NCBI GenBank assembly: GCA_028023455.1
Contig: JAQFVV010006273.1
Location: 498,001 to 562,000, forward strand
Source of the DNA: Epiperipatus broadwayi
Lineage: Eukaryota > Onychophora > Udeonychophora > Euonychophora > Peripatidae
Length of the DNA: 64,000 nt
Direction of reading: 5' to 3'
A program made the position numbers and the translations under genes. Numbering within the stretch: the stretch's first letter is position 1; each line of letters begins with the position of its first letter. Positions 47,066 to 61,600 of the stretch are shown one piece after another. Under the pieces are notes generated by a model that searched no databases, was not told the DNA's origin, and was given only the letters and a program-made list of their open reading frames with translations.

Positions 47066-47539
47066 TGTATATTTATAGTTCTAAAGTGAATATAAATAGC
47101 ATATGTATCTATACTTTAACAAAACTTATAAATTAAGTTAAACTCAAGTTTTATAAAGGCATACCTTAGTGAGATGAGTAGTTATAGGTTGTTTTGGGTT
47201 AGATTGTGAGTCACCCTCACAACTCCTCTATCATTACAGGGTAAAAAATTTTACTTTATAATCAAAATTTTAACTCTAATTGAGTGAATGCAAGAATTTA
47301 AAGCTGGATACTTTAATAGTTTTCTTAAAAGAAAAAAAAATTATGAAGTCTATCCTGCATTACTTTACAATCTCTCTTATTGGTTCATATCAATCTAAAG
47401 TGAGATTTTAAACATCAGTTTTTTTAGTGGTTTTATGGATTGAACCAAGCCAATAATGGTGCTCAAATTTCTTATAAACTCCCAAATCATAAAGCCATTA
47501 TCTTATATATATATATACTACTCCTAATTTAAATAGATT

Positions 47540-47935
47540 AATAAATAATTCAAAAAATAGGTGTGGTATTTTAAATCAAAGTTGTGCAATATATAAATGG
47601 CTATGTTTTTGTGGAAAGGCATATATTGGGGAATCTCGATGTACATTGGAGAAAAGATCAAGGGAGCATTTGTTATTATATAAACGAGTGCAAAAATCAA
47701 GACAAGAGAATGTTAGAAATGATGATGTATCACCATCAGTATTTTTTGATCATAATGTAACATGTAATTATGGTTTTGATTTTGATTTTAATAAAGTTAA
47801 AATTCTGTGTATTGAAAGAAATAATAATAAACGCAAAATTAAAGAAGCTATGTTAATAAAAAGTGAAAAGCAACAGTTGATAAATAGACAGACAGCCAAT
47901 ATAAAAATTAATGAATTGTGGGAAAATTGATGTAT
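47540..47935 (+). mobile_element. Penelope-like element, GIY-YIG endonuclease end
   Basis: A frame gives IYKWLCFCGKAYIGESRCT then LEKRSREHLLLYK, the GIY-YIG nuclease signature of Penelope-like elements (Y-x-C-x-CG-x-YIGE...R..EH). Those elements use it to nick the target DNA. The frame stays open to 47930 with H and N positions (VFFDHNVTCNYGFDF), an E-R...K.KEA segment and the ending LINRQTANIKINELW, comparable to 'lN....l...W'. The start of the motif lies upstream of the first Met at 47646, so the copy is 5'-truncated in or before this domain. Nothing like RT is seen upstream. Compared with 36.5 kb this domain is much better preserved and of a different subfamily. Confidence 0.8.
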
Positions 47936-47959
47936 GACGTATTGCTTTTGTTTACATTT

Positions 47960-50900
47960 GTAATGGTTTTTTCTAATACAATTTGAGTCTAGTTGACAAC
48001 GACTACATAGATAGTTGAAAGTACTTCTATTAAATTGGTATATATTTGTTTAAAATATTGTTACTGTATTAATTATTGTATTGTTTTGAATAATTATATA
48101 TATAAGTTGATTAATACACAAAGTAAAAAACTAATTATTGACTTTAGTAGCAATTTTAATGAAATAATTTTTAAAAAACCATTCAATTAATTACACGAAA
48201 GTACATAATTCATTAACATGATAACACATATAAAATATTACATTTTAAATATATAATAGTAAAGTTAGAACAAGCAATTTTAGTTTTAAACTAACTAGTT
48301 GCCCATTCAAGGAAGGAAGGAAGAATATAGACTTCTGATGAAGTAAATCAAAAATTAATTATTTATAAAAAATATCATTATAAAGAAACACAAACTTTGA
48401 TATTGAACAATAAACAAAATATTTTTCTTTAAACTTTTTTTTAAACTTGTTTTTTTTTCTTTCTCTAAAAATACCCATTGATAATTGAGGGATAGTTCCA
48501 TGAAACTGTTTATGATTTTCATTTTTCAATATTAAAGGTTTCATATAATACTTGAAATTACTCTGAATCATAATTAATAAATTGAATTCTAAACACAAAC
48601 ACCAGTTTACTGGGTAGTGTTATCATTAGTATCAATAATTAATATTATACTGCAAGTTTAAAAGACTTTTTGATACTTCTTGTAAATATGTATTATTGCA
48701 AGATTATTGTTTTGAATAATAATTCCACAAACTTTTTGCTATCATCATCTCACTCAAATTGTTTCCTTTTGTAGAAAGATCTGATGCAAGAATGTGCAGA
48801 AAATCTAGAAGGTAATAAGTTATTTAGTTTATATATTCATAAGAAAGCAAACACATTTTATAACATGTTGTTTAAGCTCTGGTTCATAAAAAGATGAATA
48901 CGTTAATCCCACATACTAATATACACTACTTGCAAAGATAGTTGAAGAAATGTTAATATACTTTTCAATAAAAAATCATAAAACTACATTATTTAAAGAT
49001 TGAAAGTATACCAAAATAACAAATTAATTATACAATACATTGTGGACATAATTATACTTCAGGGAGTTCATCATTCTTTAAATAATGCTCATTTTTTAAA
49101 AATCCTTATCTTAAAAATATATACACACCTTGGTTTCAAATCATCTAGAGAAGCAATCTACTTCTATTGAAAATAGTCCAAATGAAATGACAAACAACAG
49201 TTAGAATAGATAATCTGTATGTATACAATATTTATATAGTTGCCTTACTATATTCATCTTGATTTTCCTACACCTTTAGTATGTATACAATATCTCAGTC
49301 CTAATACTAATGTTTGAGGATTTGAGAATCAGGTTACAAATTTTAGAATGAGTGCCTTTAAACATTTTGCACATAATTTAGGATGGCAAGCGAAAGAAAA
49401 TATTTTACTCAGACCAATAGGACAAGAATAATTTCAGATTTAAACTTTGTGTCAACACAAAATAGTTCACCATTGTCTGATCTATTATTTTATCATTTTC
49501 CCCATATTCAATATAAACTGTTATCCCTCTTAGAATTTACATTATTATAGTTGAAAGTCAACCTATCGAAAGATAGAATATACCAACATAATATTACTTA
49601 ATTCTCTATCTCATCCCCTATAACATAAACAAAAGCATTTCTGAGCACTAGCACTATCTTTAGTTTGAGTACAGTATTAATATCCGGCAATTAAAGATTA
49701 AGCCAATAAATACCAAGTGATCACTGTTTGAATAACAATTAAAGATTATTCAAACTTAGCAAAGACAGTGCCAAAGCAAAGAACTGCTTTATAATATTGA
49801 TATACACATTCCTTGCCATGGAAAAATGCCTATAATTACAAATGATGTGAAGAAACTATAACATATAATTACTAACCACAACTGTAATATATATATATAG
49901 TTACTGACTAAGAGTTATATATACAAATATATTGGTTGAATTCAAAAAAGTTTTTTGAATTTTAATTTATTATTAGATAAGTTAAAGATGATTTTCAGAT
50001 GCATGATTGCATTGGGTTAAATCTAAATCTTCAATGATAAAAGCAAAAATTAGAAATTAGTTAGGGAGGATTTGCTCTTGTTTATATATAGAATATCTTA
50101 ATAAAAATATTAAGAGAATTATATTCATCCCCTTCTTGCTATCATAAGTTTAATAAATTCATAACTACAGATGCAAATGATCCATTTCTTGGGGATAAAA
50201 AAGGAAATTTATTCTGTGTTAAAAAAAAAAAAAAAAAAGAAATTCTTTTTATGATCAATATTTGTCTATTTCAAATCTAAAAATTACTGATAATCTTATG
50301 AAAAACTATGATAATATTTAAAAAAAGATAAAAAGAAATAACAAAATTTAGTTACATCTAAATGAAAAGACCTCACTACTTTTATGTACATTTGAAGAAT
50401 CTAAAAAACATCTAAAAGAATTACCATTCCCAATTCTATATATCAGACTTCTGAACAGTAGATTGATATTGACAAAACAGCATCATTAGAGTAAAACAAC
50501 AAACTTCTTTTTTTATACACTACTTCTCTAATGGTAACCTAATAATCACTATGCTTAATGAACATAAATGGCCTTTGGTTTTATTAAACCAAGAAAGATT
50601 TCAGGATTAACTAGAATATTTCAAAAGTTTGTAAAAATATTAAGATGTAATGCTAAAATATAATTGAAAAAACTATTCAATAATATTTTTCATATTCCAT
50701 ACTTATAGTAATCTTAAAATCTAATAAACCTAACAATGACACATAAAATTATCAATCAGCATCATTTTTGTTTTCTATAACAGAGAGTATATTAAATTTA
50801 AGACTTGACATTGAATTGCTGCCATAGATTTTATTTTTATATCTCAGACTGAAAAAGACTATTAAATTAAAACTGATGCTTTATTGATCTAATCTCAGGT

Positions 50901-53900
50901 TTTGACTTTGCTTGAAAAAATGGTTTTCTTTTATATAACATTCTAAAATGCAGAAAAATCATTAATTTACTTAACAAAAATGTTCTTCAATAAAAAATTC
51001 AAATAAAACTAAATAATAATCATAACAAATACAAAATTTTACAGAATGGCCTTATGTAGAGTTTAGTTCTATCACATATTTTATTTATGTAACCATTAGT
51101 GACTTTTCAAAAAAAAAAGATTCTCCCCAGAAATAAAAAAAATTTTTTTTCCAATGATACTGAACTTAATCTCAATCCCACAATGACAGCATGCTCAACA
51201 ATTCATCTAAAAAAAAAACAGGAGAATACTTCATAGGTTGAAACACAACTGTATGTTAAACTACTTTGGAATAATCTTGTGCCGTTGCCTTATTTATTTC
51301 CTCCATGTAATGAAGGTCAGATCTACATTAATTTCTAAGAACATTCTTAAATAACCGACTAGAATTTCTAGTTGTGATATCAATGTTTTAAAGACAGATT
51401 CTTTAATACTAGCATATACTATAAGTGAAAAAGTTTTCAAGTGAAAATATTAACTATTATAATAAGAAATATTACAGGCATATTCAAAAAGGCTATCTCT
51501 TACAGTCTAATATTTTTACAAATTCCTCCAATGTGATTCCAGAACAGAAATTGTCTTACAGAAAATGTATAAAACACTATTTAAAAAATTACAATAACCA
51601 CTAAAACTCAAGATATCATTTCACCATAAACTATGTCTCATGTCATAATTTCAAATAATTAAAAAATTAAGATATAAAAAATAAAATAAATTTGATTTTC
51701 ATAAATATTAGTGAAACCTCATGAACAAATTTAAAATAATCTACGGTCACTGGGCATATCAACTTCAAAAATAAAATTTAATAGCCATTTATATGTAAAG
51801 TTGTGGATCAGATACAAATTGTGAATAAATTACTGATATAATTGAATGATTTAATAAAGCCATGAGCAAATATATCTCTTCAGTGAAATCTCTACAGATT
51901 TCTATGCAGTTCATTACAGAAATTATCCATACAATTAAATAAATAAATAGGTAATGCCTGTTTTAAAATTAAATTATCGTTGGAATCTCTACATGTTTCT
52001 GTATAATGTCTTTATATAATTAACTGTCTAAAAATATTGATAAATTTAAATAAATTAATCATGTCATTTTATCAATTGACAAAAATACAATTACATTTTT
52101 TTTTTTTACAAAAGCTTATTTAATTATTTATTATTTTTCATATCTGATTTTTTTCAGACAAATTGTGTGAAAATTGAAGTGTTGATCAAAATAAACCCAG
52201 TTTCCATAAGTAAAATCTGGCATCCACTTTTTATATATTGCAAATAGTACACATTAATTATTAATAATAATTTTCTGGTACTGACCATATATTTATTTAT
52301 AAGCATATATAAACATATGGATTATATAAGTACAACAATTTATTAATAATATAAAAATAAAAACAGAATTGAACTTTAAAAAAAATACAGAACTAGGATT
52401 TACTTTTTCTTTCTGCATTCGTTCTAAAAAGAAAAAAAATAACTTAATGCCATTTGGCCTTTTTTTTCCTACGTATAATTTTATCATTATCAATTTTATT
52501 ATCGGAATTAAAACAAAATGGATCTTTTTCTTCTTTTTTTTTTTTTTTGCCAAAATGAAGAGAATCTTTTTTATTATTCTTGTAATTTTCAAAATGGCAA
52601 TATTTTTTATTTTCATAAATTAAAAAGTGTTTTCACTTTCTCTTTTTGTGTGTTAAATGATCTTGAAAAACTTTATATTCAGAAAACGTTTTTTTTTTCC
52701 AGTATTCATTTCTTATTAATAGTAAAAAATTGTTTTGAAATATAATCATTTTTTATTTACATTTTGCTTTTTAAAAATTCAATGCTTACAGTTTTGAATA
52801 TTGTTTTTGCTTTCAGTCAATCAATGAATATTTTAACATTTAGTTCTAATGACCGTCTCAGATATAATACAGTTTCATATATCAAAAGGACTGGTAATAT
52901 CTACATTAAATTACCTTTTTTGTTTTAACTTTTAGTTTTACTTTTTAAAAAATATACACAATGTGATTTTTTTAAAGTATTAAAAATAGTGTTTTTTTTT
53001 AAACGTATGTGAAGCAATACCAAAATATAAAGTGAGTAATACTGTTATACTAAAGCATATAAATTATTTTTTATTACTCTCAAATTGATACAAATGTTTT
53101 CAAAATAATAATACTTCAAAATCATTTGCATATTTTTTTTTTAAGAATATGTGCATTGTTTTGAAAACTTCCTTACTGTAAATTATTTATTTGGTAAACT
53201 TCCAATTTTTTTTTTATATAGACTTTATAATTATTCAAATATGATCCTGAGAAGGCATGGCAAATGAAAACAAGATGTATATGGACTTTCTGTAATTTGT
53301 TTATTTCAAATCAAGTTTGTCTTTGGTTAATTTATCTATTAGCCATTCATTATTGTTAAGAATACTGAAGAAATTGTAATTACAAATTCAATGATAAAAG
53401 TAAGTATACTGGTATATATATATATATTAATAAGTATACACCTGTTTCAATGTTTGATCAATTATTGGTGAGTTTTAAGACTTTTTATTAGTACATCACA
53501 TCATAAAAAAAAAAGTGAAAATAAAATTGTGAGATGCACAATTTTAAATTTTATTAAATCAAAAAGTAGGTGCTTATTAAGTTAGAAAAAATAACTCATT
53601 TTAGTTATCATAGGGTTTGAACTTAAGTTTAATCAATTTAAAGTTGTATAAAGGATGTAAATGCTGGGTAAAATAGTTGGTTACTAAGGTATGTAAAAGA
53701 TAAAATAACTATAAATTTATTATAGTTACAAACAAATAAACATTTGATAGCATTTAAAATTATAGTAAAGTTCAAATCTAATCATCTAACCAAATATGTG
53801 TTATATAGACATGTTATATAGACAGATAATTATTATCTGTGCGCATCTAATATAATAAAAGCAATTCTTATTTCCAGTTAAATGTTAAATTATGTTTAAA

Positions 53901-56900
53901 AATAAATAACTAAGATTCATTTTACAAATTTCGTGATTAAAAATCATAAAAGTAAAACCAAAGTTTATTGTATAAAAATAAAATCAAAATGATCTAAATC
54001 GATATAAAGTAACTTGTATTTTATTCAGTTTCTAAAAGGTACTATTTTTATGAAGAAACATTTTAAACAGAAAATATTTCTGTTAAATATAGACTAAATA
54101 CTAACAACTCATTAAATATAGAATGAAAGAAGTGGGAAAAATCAACCAATAAACAGTCTGCAAACAATTGTTAAGAAAAATTGGGGGAATATTAAATTGA
54201 AAAAAAAATTCACAGATCGGGGAACAAATAACTGATGTTTTTTTTTTATTCTAAAAGTTTGTAAGAAATTTACTTAAATATTATTATTATTTGGAAGAAA
54301 AAAAGTAATGGATTTTACCTATATAATAATTTAAATGGTAAAGATTATAAAACTTCATTGAAATGCAAGAATAAATTAAATTGATCTCTATAGGCAACTC
54401 CACAACTGATGGTTCTTGGAAAATTTTTTGAAATTGTTACATGAAGAAAATAATATGAAATGAAGAGGAAAAATTGGATGTATATTCCAAATTGTTACCA
54501 AGAAAGAAACTCACTAAATGAAAACCTTGGGAGTATGGCATTTACACTGGATTTAATTGCTAAACTAGTTGAAGTATTCATGTGTCATATGAGTCAAAAT
54601 AATTGGATAAGATCAAGTTATCAGCCAGGGATAAATAAAAGGCAAATTATTTCTGACAGAGATAAGTATGCATTTTTAAAATTATCTAAAATTAAAGTAG
54701 TAATAGATAATAACAGAACTAGGTGTTTATAGAAAAGTATACATCATATTCAAAGATAAATCTTAAAACATGTTTGAATAAAATCTGAATTGAAGAAATG
54801 ATTAAAACTGAACAGTACTAATTTTAATATTACTTTTAGGTAAAGTTCAAAAAATTATACTGTGTGTTATATAGGTTAAAGAATGATTGTATTTATATGT
54901 GTATGGAATGACAGTGGTCTGCTAGCATGAATGAAAGCATTATTTATCATCCGGAATTGAAAAAAAAAAAGATAAGTGAAAGAGAGTAAAACCATTCCAG
55001 AAAATATTTAATAAAGAATAAATATGCATGGGAAATAAATTGTTGAATAACAAATGAAATAAACCTTAGTGCATATTAAATAAAACATATGTGGAAGATA
55101 ATATTATTTGACTGTTAAATGAAAATGGAAAATGTTTTTTTTAACAATAATATTAACCAAAATAAGTAAGGAATCATTTGAATGCTGAATTATTTATTAC
55201 TAGTGCAAGGAATATTTAAAGCAAACATATAAGACAAGTTGTAAATAATCTTTAATTACTAAAAGAAAATAAAAAACTGCTACACGGTCAATAATCCAAT
55301 GTTGTGTAAATTTTTATAATTGTAATAATTTTCAGATGAGAACAAATGGAGCAAAAATGATTGTAATATTAACATGCAACTAGTGAAGTTTTTGAAATGA
55401 AAGTGATAATAATATTAATGCTCATCCAGTCTGAATCCTGTGGAACAATTATAATTCCAGTAAAAGTTAATTTTTTTTTTTGTTTGTTTGTTTAGAAACT
55501 TATATTTAAAGAAAAAAAAAAAACTTGCAACATCATATTTGTAAATATATTAATTCTATATGTTAAATGTAGTTGTTATTACAATGGGGGGGGGGGATAA
55601 ATCAATAGATAGTGAAATTAATAATTGATGTAATTTTGTTATCTATGTCATTATTTATGTTAAAAGTTATATTTTTATCAAATATTGTTATATAATTAAA
55701 ATCAATAGACATGATTAATGATTTATTGAAATATATCATAAAAGTAATTAATAATATGTATGATATAACAAGGGGGTAGGTTGATGTTTAAATATATGAT
55801 ATTAAAAACATGAAATGATAATATTTTTAATTTGATCTTATGTTTTATGATGAACAATCTACGATAATCGATTGAATTATAAGTAATTTTATTTTGTAAT
55901 CTGTAGAAACAATTAGTTATAAGAATGATACTAAACAAATATAAGTTAGAAATATGAAAGTAATAATTAAGTTGTTAGATAAGGCAGAGATAAGTAGTTT
56001 AGTTAGAATATACCAAAGAGTGGTCTATTAATATTTAAGTGAATCTCATAAATTGTAGATTAAAACTATTGCAGGAGATATAGGGATTCATATTTAATAG
56101 TACACAGTATAAAATTTTTATTGATTGTATTTTAGTATATATAAGTTGAAACTAAAACTATAGGAAGATGGAGTTTGAGATGGAAAAACTAATTGATGAT
56201 TTTATAATTATTATCATAATATCTTTTTAAAAATAAATAAAAATCAAATAGTGAATATCATGATATCTAAAAATACACCACAAAAATGACCTTTCACTGT
56301 ATTATAATAAGATTATTGTATTGAAACAAGAATATAATAATTAATATGTTCCATTTTGTCTTTATAAGTTAAAGCCTAACTTATAATAGATTGATAATTG
56401 TCAAAGAAGGGGAAAAAATGATTATCTAATGGAGATATCTGATTTATGAGATATATATTATATGAAAAGGTAATTTTTTTTTTATTATCGTAAATATCTG
56501 AAAGGTAAAAAGGGGAATGGAAATTTTTCAATTGTTTATAGTGTTATTATATGATATTGGCTTATAATTTTATTATTATTTTAAATTACCTGTTGGTTAA
56601 AATATATATTATAATATCTTGGAAATAATATGATTAAAGTTCTTGTTTGAAAGTAAACTTAAGTATTAAAAGTTGCATTTCTTTTGTGGCAGTCATTTTC
56701 ACTACATTACATGAACCCAAAATGTACAGTTTGAGATTGAAATAAGAAATTAATTCAGTTTAGAACAATATAGCAGTCAACTAAGCACACATTTCTTAAA
56801 AAAGATTTTAACTTACTTTACTGTAAGCTACCTTGATTATATAAGTCATGGATGGTATTGCAAATTATCAAAATATCTTATCTATAAGAAATTAAATTAT

Positions 56901-58180
56901 GAATTACTTATTATTAAAAGTATAAAGCCTAATTACAATTTAGATAACTATATTAATTTAAGAGTAAGTATTAGGGAACACAAATATAAAATAGGAGTAT
57001 AATTCTGATTATAGATTCAGGCTATAAGTCTTTTCTTAATTGATACACTATCTATAGAGTTCAGTAATAGGTGGATTAAATAACTAATTAAAAATCAATG
57101 ATTATCCAGTGATCTCCTTAATATTAAATTATTATTATGATTATTGTTAATTATAATTCTATAGAAGTAATAATAATAACATTCAATATACAATAACACA
57201 ATAGTATAATTTCTTCATTAGTTAATTGAAAGTTAATAAATATAGATGTTTTATTATAGTCATTTAATCATGATTGTTAGTCATGAGAGTATGTAGATAC
57301 TAAATAAGAAGGAGTGTTTAGGTTATTTTCATGTCATTGGATAAATACTTCAGTATTTATTTAATGTTAAAGGATATGCAATCTTGTTGATAGGATAGGA
57401 GAGTCTCACAATTGTTAACATTGGTCAAAGATAATTGAGAAAATGGTAAGAATCTTAAATGATATCTGGATATAGTCATAGGATAGTCTAATGCAGGTAC
57501 TTGACATATCTTCTCGGGTCATCATCCTATTGACAGAATACAATATTAAAAAGCATCTATCTGTTTCAATGTTTGATTTGAATTGTTGATGTGTTTTAAG
57601 ACTTCTTTTTAATTATCAGTATAATCGGGTAATTTTTGAATGATTTCCTCAATTTCTGTCACTATATCTAACAACAGAATATTAGAAATCAGACTAGTAA
57701 ATTTTTAAGTAAAGTTCACTATTTGTATTGTTGTAATAAAACTTTTTCCTTAAAATTTGCAGTATACAAATACTGCAAACTAAACTTGAATAATTTTCTA
57801 GTCTGTTTATGAATACATAATGATACTAGAAACAGCAGAATATTTTTTAAAATGATAAATTATTATTTTAAATAATACTTTATTTTGCTTCATTTATATA
57901 ATTGACTAAGACATCTGACATCCAATAAATGTGTTAAAATTTTCTGAAAGTGTTGTCACTTGAAAAAAAATGTTTCAGTTGTGATATCATTATATTACTT
58001 GTCAACAATCACTTAAAGTGTTTATTTGTTTTAAGTATCTTTCTTCATGTTATATGTTGCTTTTAAACAAGATTTTAATAATAATAAAGCTTTCTTTATT
58101 ATAAAAATAATTTTTTTATTAATGAACATAATGCATTTGCTATGAAATCAAACATTTTCAATTAAACTGAATCATAGAAT
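47960..58180. other. about 10 kb of AT-rich DNA, no gene seen
   Basis: No frame on either strand carries a recognisable motif. Frames at 48359-48598, 52293-52616, 54460-54732 and 55723-55938 have random-looking composition. Contents I can name are a perfect 17-bp palindrome CAGATAATTATTATCTG at 53823-53839, next to a 13-bp duplication of GTTATATAGACA(T); a G11 run at 55586-55596; and many short A, T and TA runs. A SINE, exon or old repeat could be hidden below my ability to recognise it. Confidence 0.55.
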
Positions 58181-58191
58181 CTTTATTAAAA

Positions 58192-58634
58192 AAAGCTTTA
58201 GCTCTTTTAATGTAAATACAGCTTTGTCCTGCACAGTAACTAAGTATCAAGTTATCTTCTGTACAACTATGTACTGAGCCAATACCATTGGAAGTTGTTT
58301 TTTTATCCTTTTATACATTGTCTTATTTTCCCTACAGTCATATTTCTATGTTTTGAAACAATTTTATATGCCCCTTTAGATTTTTCAACTTTCCCATATT
58401 TTTGAATCTTCTTTTGCTATGCCATACTATACTTTGAATATGCAATGTCGACTGAAAAGTGAATTCCATAATCAAATTTTTGACATCTTCAAAATAATTA
58501 TTAAAAATCAAATCTTGTTATATCAAAGAAGCTCATTTCTCATGAATTTTAATTTCTATATATTCAATGGTTATATCTGGTTCTACTTTTAGAGTAATAG
58601 TTTTCCCATTCAAAATTTTAAGATACCTGCCAAA
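58192..58634 (-). pseudogene. RPS27A: retropseudogene of ubiquitin-eS31 (RPS27A) fusion
   Basis: The parent encodes ubiquitin fused to ribosomal protein eS31 of the 40S subunit. On the minus strand from 58622 the frame reads LKILNGKTITLKVEP, then TIEYIEIKIHEK: ubiquitin residues 6-33 with substitutions. After a TGA it continues in the same frame with LIFNNYFED and, at 58460-58435, QSTLHI (ubiquitin ESTLHL). The His lies at position 65 instead of 68. Still in frame, SYCAGQSCIYIK near 58241-58208 matches the eS31 zinc-finger end (YCGKC-LTY). Its Tyr is at about position 133 against 140 in the human protein. A basic stretch (QKKIQKYGK in the next frame) stands where the KKRKKK linker should be. 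No introns interrupt the length, so it is a processed copy. Multiple stops show it is dead. Confidence 0.85.
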
Positions 58635-58649
58635 TATGTTTTTTCCTTA

Positions 58650-61600
58650 ATCCCTTTTCTTCAAAATATGTACACTATTGATTAGAAATTTTTTTCCCCA
58701 GCAATTACAAATAATTTACAATAAATCTCAGTATCTATGCCAATTTGTAGTTTTTTTCTACATTATTTACAAATTCAATTGTTTCTACATACTTCTGAAA
58801 TTTTTTAATGAAACTTCTCCTAAGCTCTTTTTGATTCTAATTTATATTCATTTCCAATTACTGCATTATCCTCTCAGTATTAGTGTTAATTTCAGATTTA
58901 CTTTTCTCTTTATTTTATAACATTTCTTCAGGATTTTTCTTTTTTAACCATTTCACAACCTGTCATTTTAACTTGCCTATTTTGAACATGTCACTATTTT
59001 AACTTAATTAAATCACTATTTCCTAATTGTTGCCCATTTCTTTATTTTCTCACTCCATTCTGTTCATATTTTTCTTACTATTTATTTTCATTAATTATTT
59101 TAATATCTATAATTATCATTATTTTCTTTTTCAGATAATTTCATAGTTGGACTAAATTTGATTTTTATCTATCTGACAAAACAACTATAACTGGTTTAAG
59201 CTATCTCAGGAAAGTGTCATATAATTATATATTTAGGTCTACCATAGTTGAAGCTAAATTAGGGACTGGCAGAAAAAAAAAGCAATTGAATGTACATTTA
59301 TGTTTAGGTGGCAATTACGTGAAAATGTGATTAGAACATGATCACCATCAAGTGGTCAATGCTGTAACATTTGTTAATATGAAGATATTTTAAATATATG
59401 CTTGCCTACAAGTTGCCATTTTATGTGTCTGAATTTATGTTACAAATGATAGCGGTAAAAATTGTTGAAATCTACATTTGCATGGAATACAATTCAAAAA
59501 ATCCTGAATATAGTGTGAGGTATGTGTGCTAAATCCTATTTCATAATAAAATAATATAAAAATAAAGTGAATTTTACAAATGATTGTATATATATATATA
59601 TAAAGACCATTCACATGCCATTTTTCTCAAAGAATGATTTAACAAAGAGTAATAACTAACAATAAGCTATTTCTTTTAATCTAAAATAAAAGCAGCAGAA
59701 GTGTGATAGATCTTGATTTAAAAGTTAATATTTAATAATATAATAAATATTACAATATAAAGCAGAAAATAATTATGAATATTTAAAATCACAAAAGACA
59801 TTTGTAAATATATTTTTAAATATAATAAAATTAAAATTCTCATCTACAGTATTCTTATAGGTTGTGATAATTCTTTAAGTTAGTGCATATTATTCAAATT
59901 AGTTATCTTATTAATTTTGTACATCAGTTTTCTTTATTGCTGGTGTCAATAATATTTATCCTTATGTTTTCTGACTTCTTCAGTATTCAATATCTTATGC
60001 CAGCAAATTATTGTAGATAGATGACTTATTTTCCAAACACCTGATTTTATAAGCAATATTTTAGATAGATCAACTATTTTTCAAACACAATTTAGCTGCA
60101 ATGACATTTTCTTTCTTAGGTATTAGGAGGTTTATCTAGATTGTTCTTCCTTCATATTTTTTGCAGGGTTTACATGAGTGGAAGAACAACTATAATCCTA
60201 AAGAGAATAATCTATCAGATCAATTGATATATTTTTTCATTTCTTTGCATAATATCATAATTTTGAAGTTACAAATAAATTATATTAATATTTATAAGTC
60301 TATATGCATGACTTTATTTTCAATTTGAAAATGCTAATGAATTATTCTCTATTTTTCCTGATATCTACCTATAGTTTCCCAATCTATAGCTTTTAGTATA
60401 ATGAATTCCTTAACTAACTGAAGATTTGAATTGGAGAAATGGCAATGAATAAATGAATGAATACTGACTAATGTCAATACTTCTATTATTTTAAATCAAC
60501 TGCCCATTCTATGTATATTGTTTGGCAAAAATATTGTTTTCTAAAATTAATCCACTTAAGTACTTCTTTTTACAAAAGTTTGTATTAAACATATTGATCA
60601 CTTTGTTTTTAATTGATTTGGATTTGATTTTTATAAATCCAAATATTTTATGATTTATGTTGGCAGATTTGATTGAACATCAATTGTAACTTATATTCAA
60701 TCTTCATTCTAATTACAAATGAGATTATGAAATTTTGCATTTATTTACTTTTCCAAATATTTGACATTATAAATTAATAATTAATTTCTTTTTTTTTTGA
60801 TTTTAATAAAAATATTATCCTCAATAAGGATAAATGTTTTAGTTTTACATAATTATTTTATATCTATTTCAAAACAATTACGGAAAGGCAAAAATTAAGA
60901 GAAATCACTATTTTTATGCATTTATATACATATTATCAAGTAGCAATAATGCAACAATTATTTTTACTATGTGCAAATTTTCTACTTTGATAATATATAG
61001 TAATCTTGAACTTTTTATAATAATTTAATCATTTATTTTCATTGTTACTTTGTTATTTCATTAAATACATATGTGTCACATTAAAACTTGATTTAATACC
61101 AGCATGGTTAATATTGTAATAAATGTTATCAGAAATATTTTCTCAGTATATATAGGAAAATCTTATTTCATTTAGTTCTATTATATTTCTCCCATCTGTA
61201 TTTTATTTCATGTTTATGATCTCATAACTAGCTTTGCATGCAGAATGTTATTTTCCCCAGCATCCATTATTCTTAAATTATTATTTTTATCATATTGGTC
61301 ACTGATAAATCACATTCCTAATACAACTTTTCTTATACAGATAGTTTATTTTTCAATTGATACGAAGTACTCTTTACTCTCTGCCCTTTTTAAAACTAAG
61401 GGAAGACTAGTTACAAGTACTCATTTGTAAATTTTTAATTATTTGCAAGTGCTTCTATATGTATGTGGGTATGTTACTAGTTTATATATTTTATTTGCAT
61501 TATTATTTTACTGCCATAGAATAAAATTTATTTATCAAAGATAATGAAATTGAAATTGGGCTGAACTAAAAGGTTCAAAAATTATATTTACTGTACATCA

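Noticed and set aside
50150-50230. ITTDANDPFLG-like translation resembling a retroelement RNase H start
   Set aside because: No other RNase H or RT motif could be found within a kilobase on this strand; one short match is not enough.
54460-54732. 90-residue frame, one of the longer ones in 48-58 kb
   Set aside because: No recognisable motif, no composition change and no splice context; such lengths arise by chance over 64 kb.
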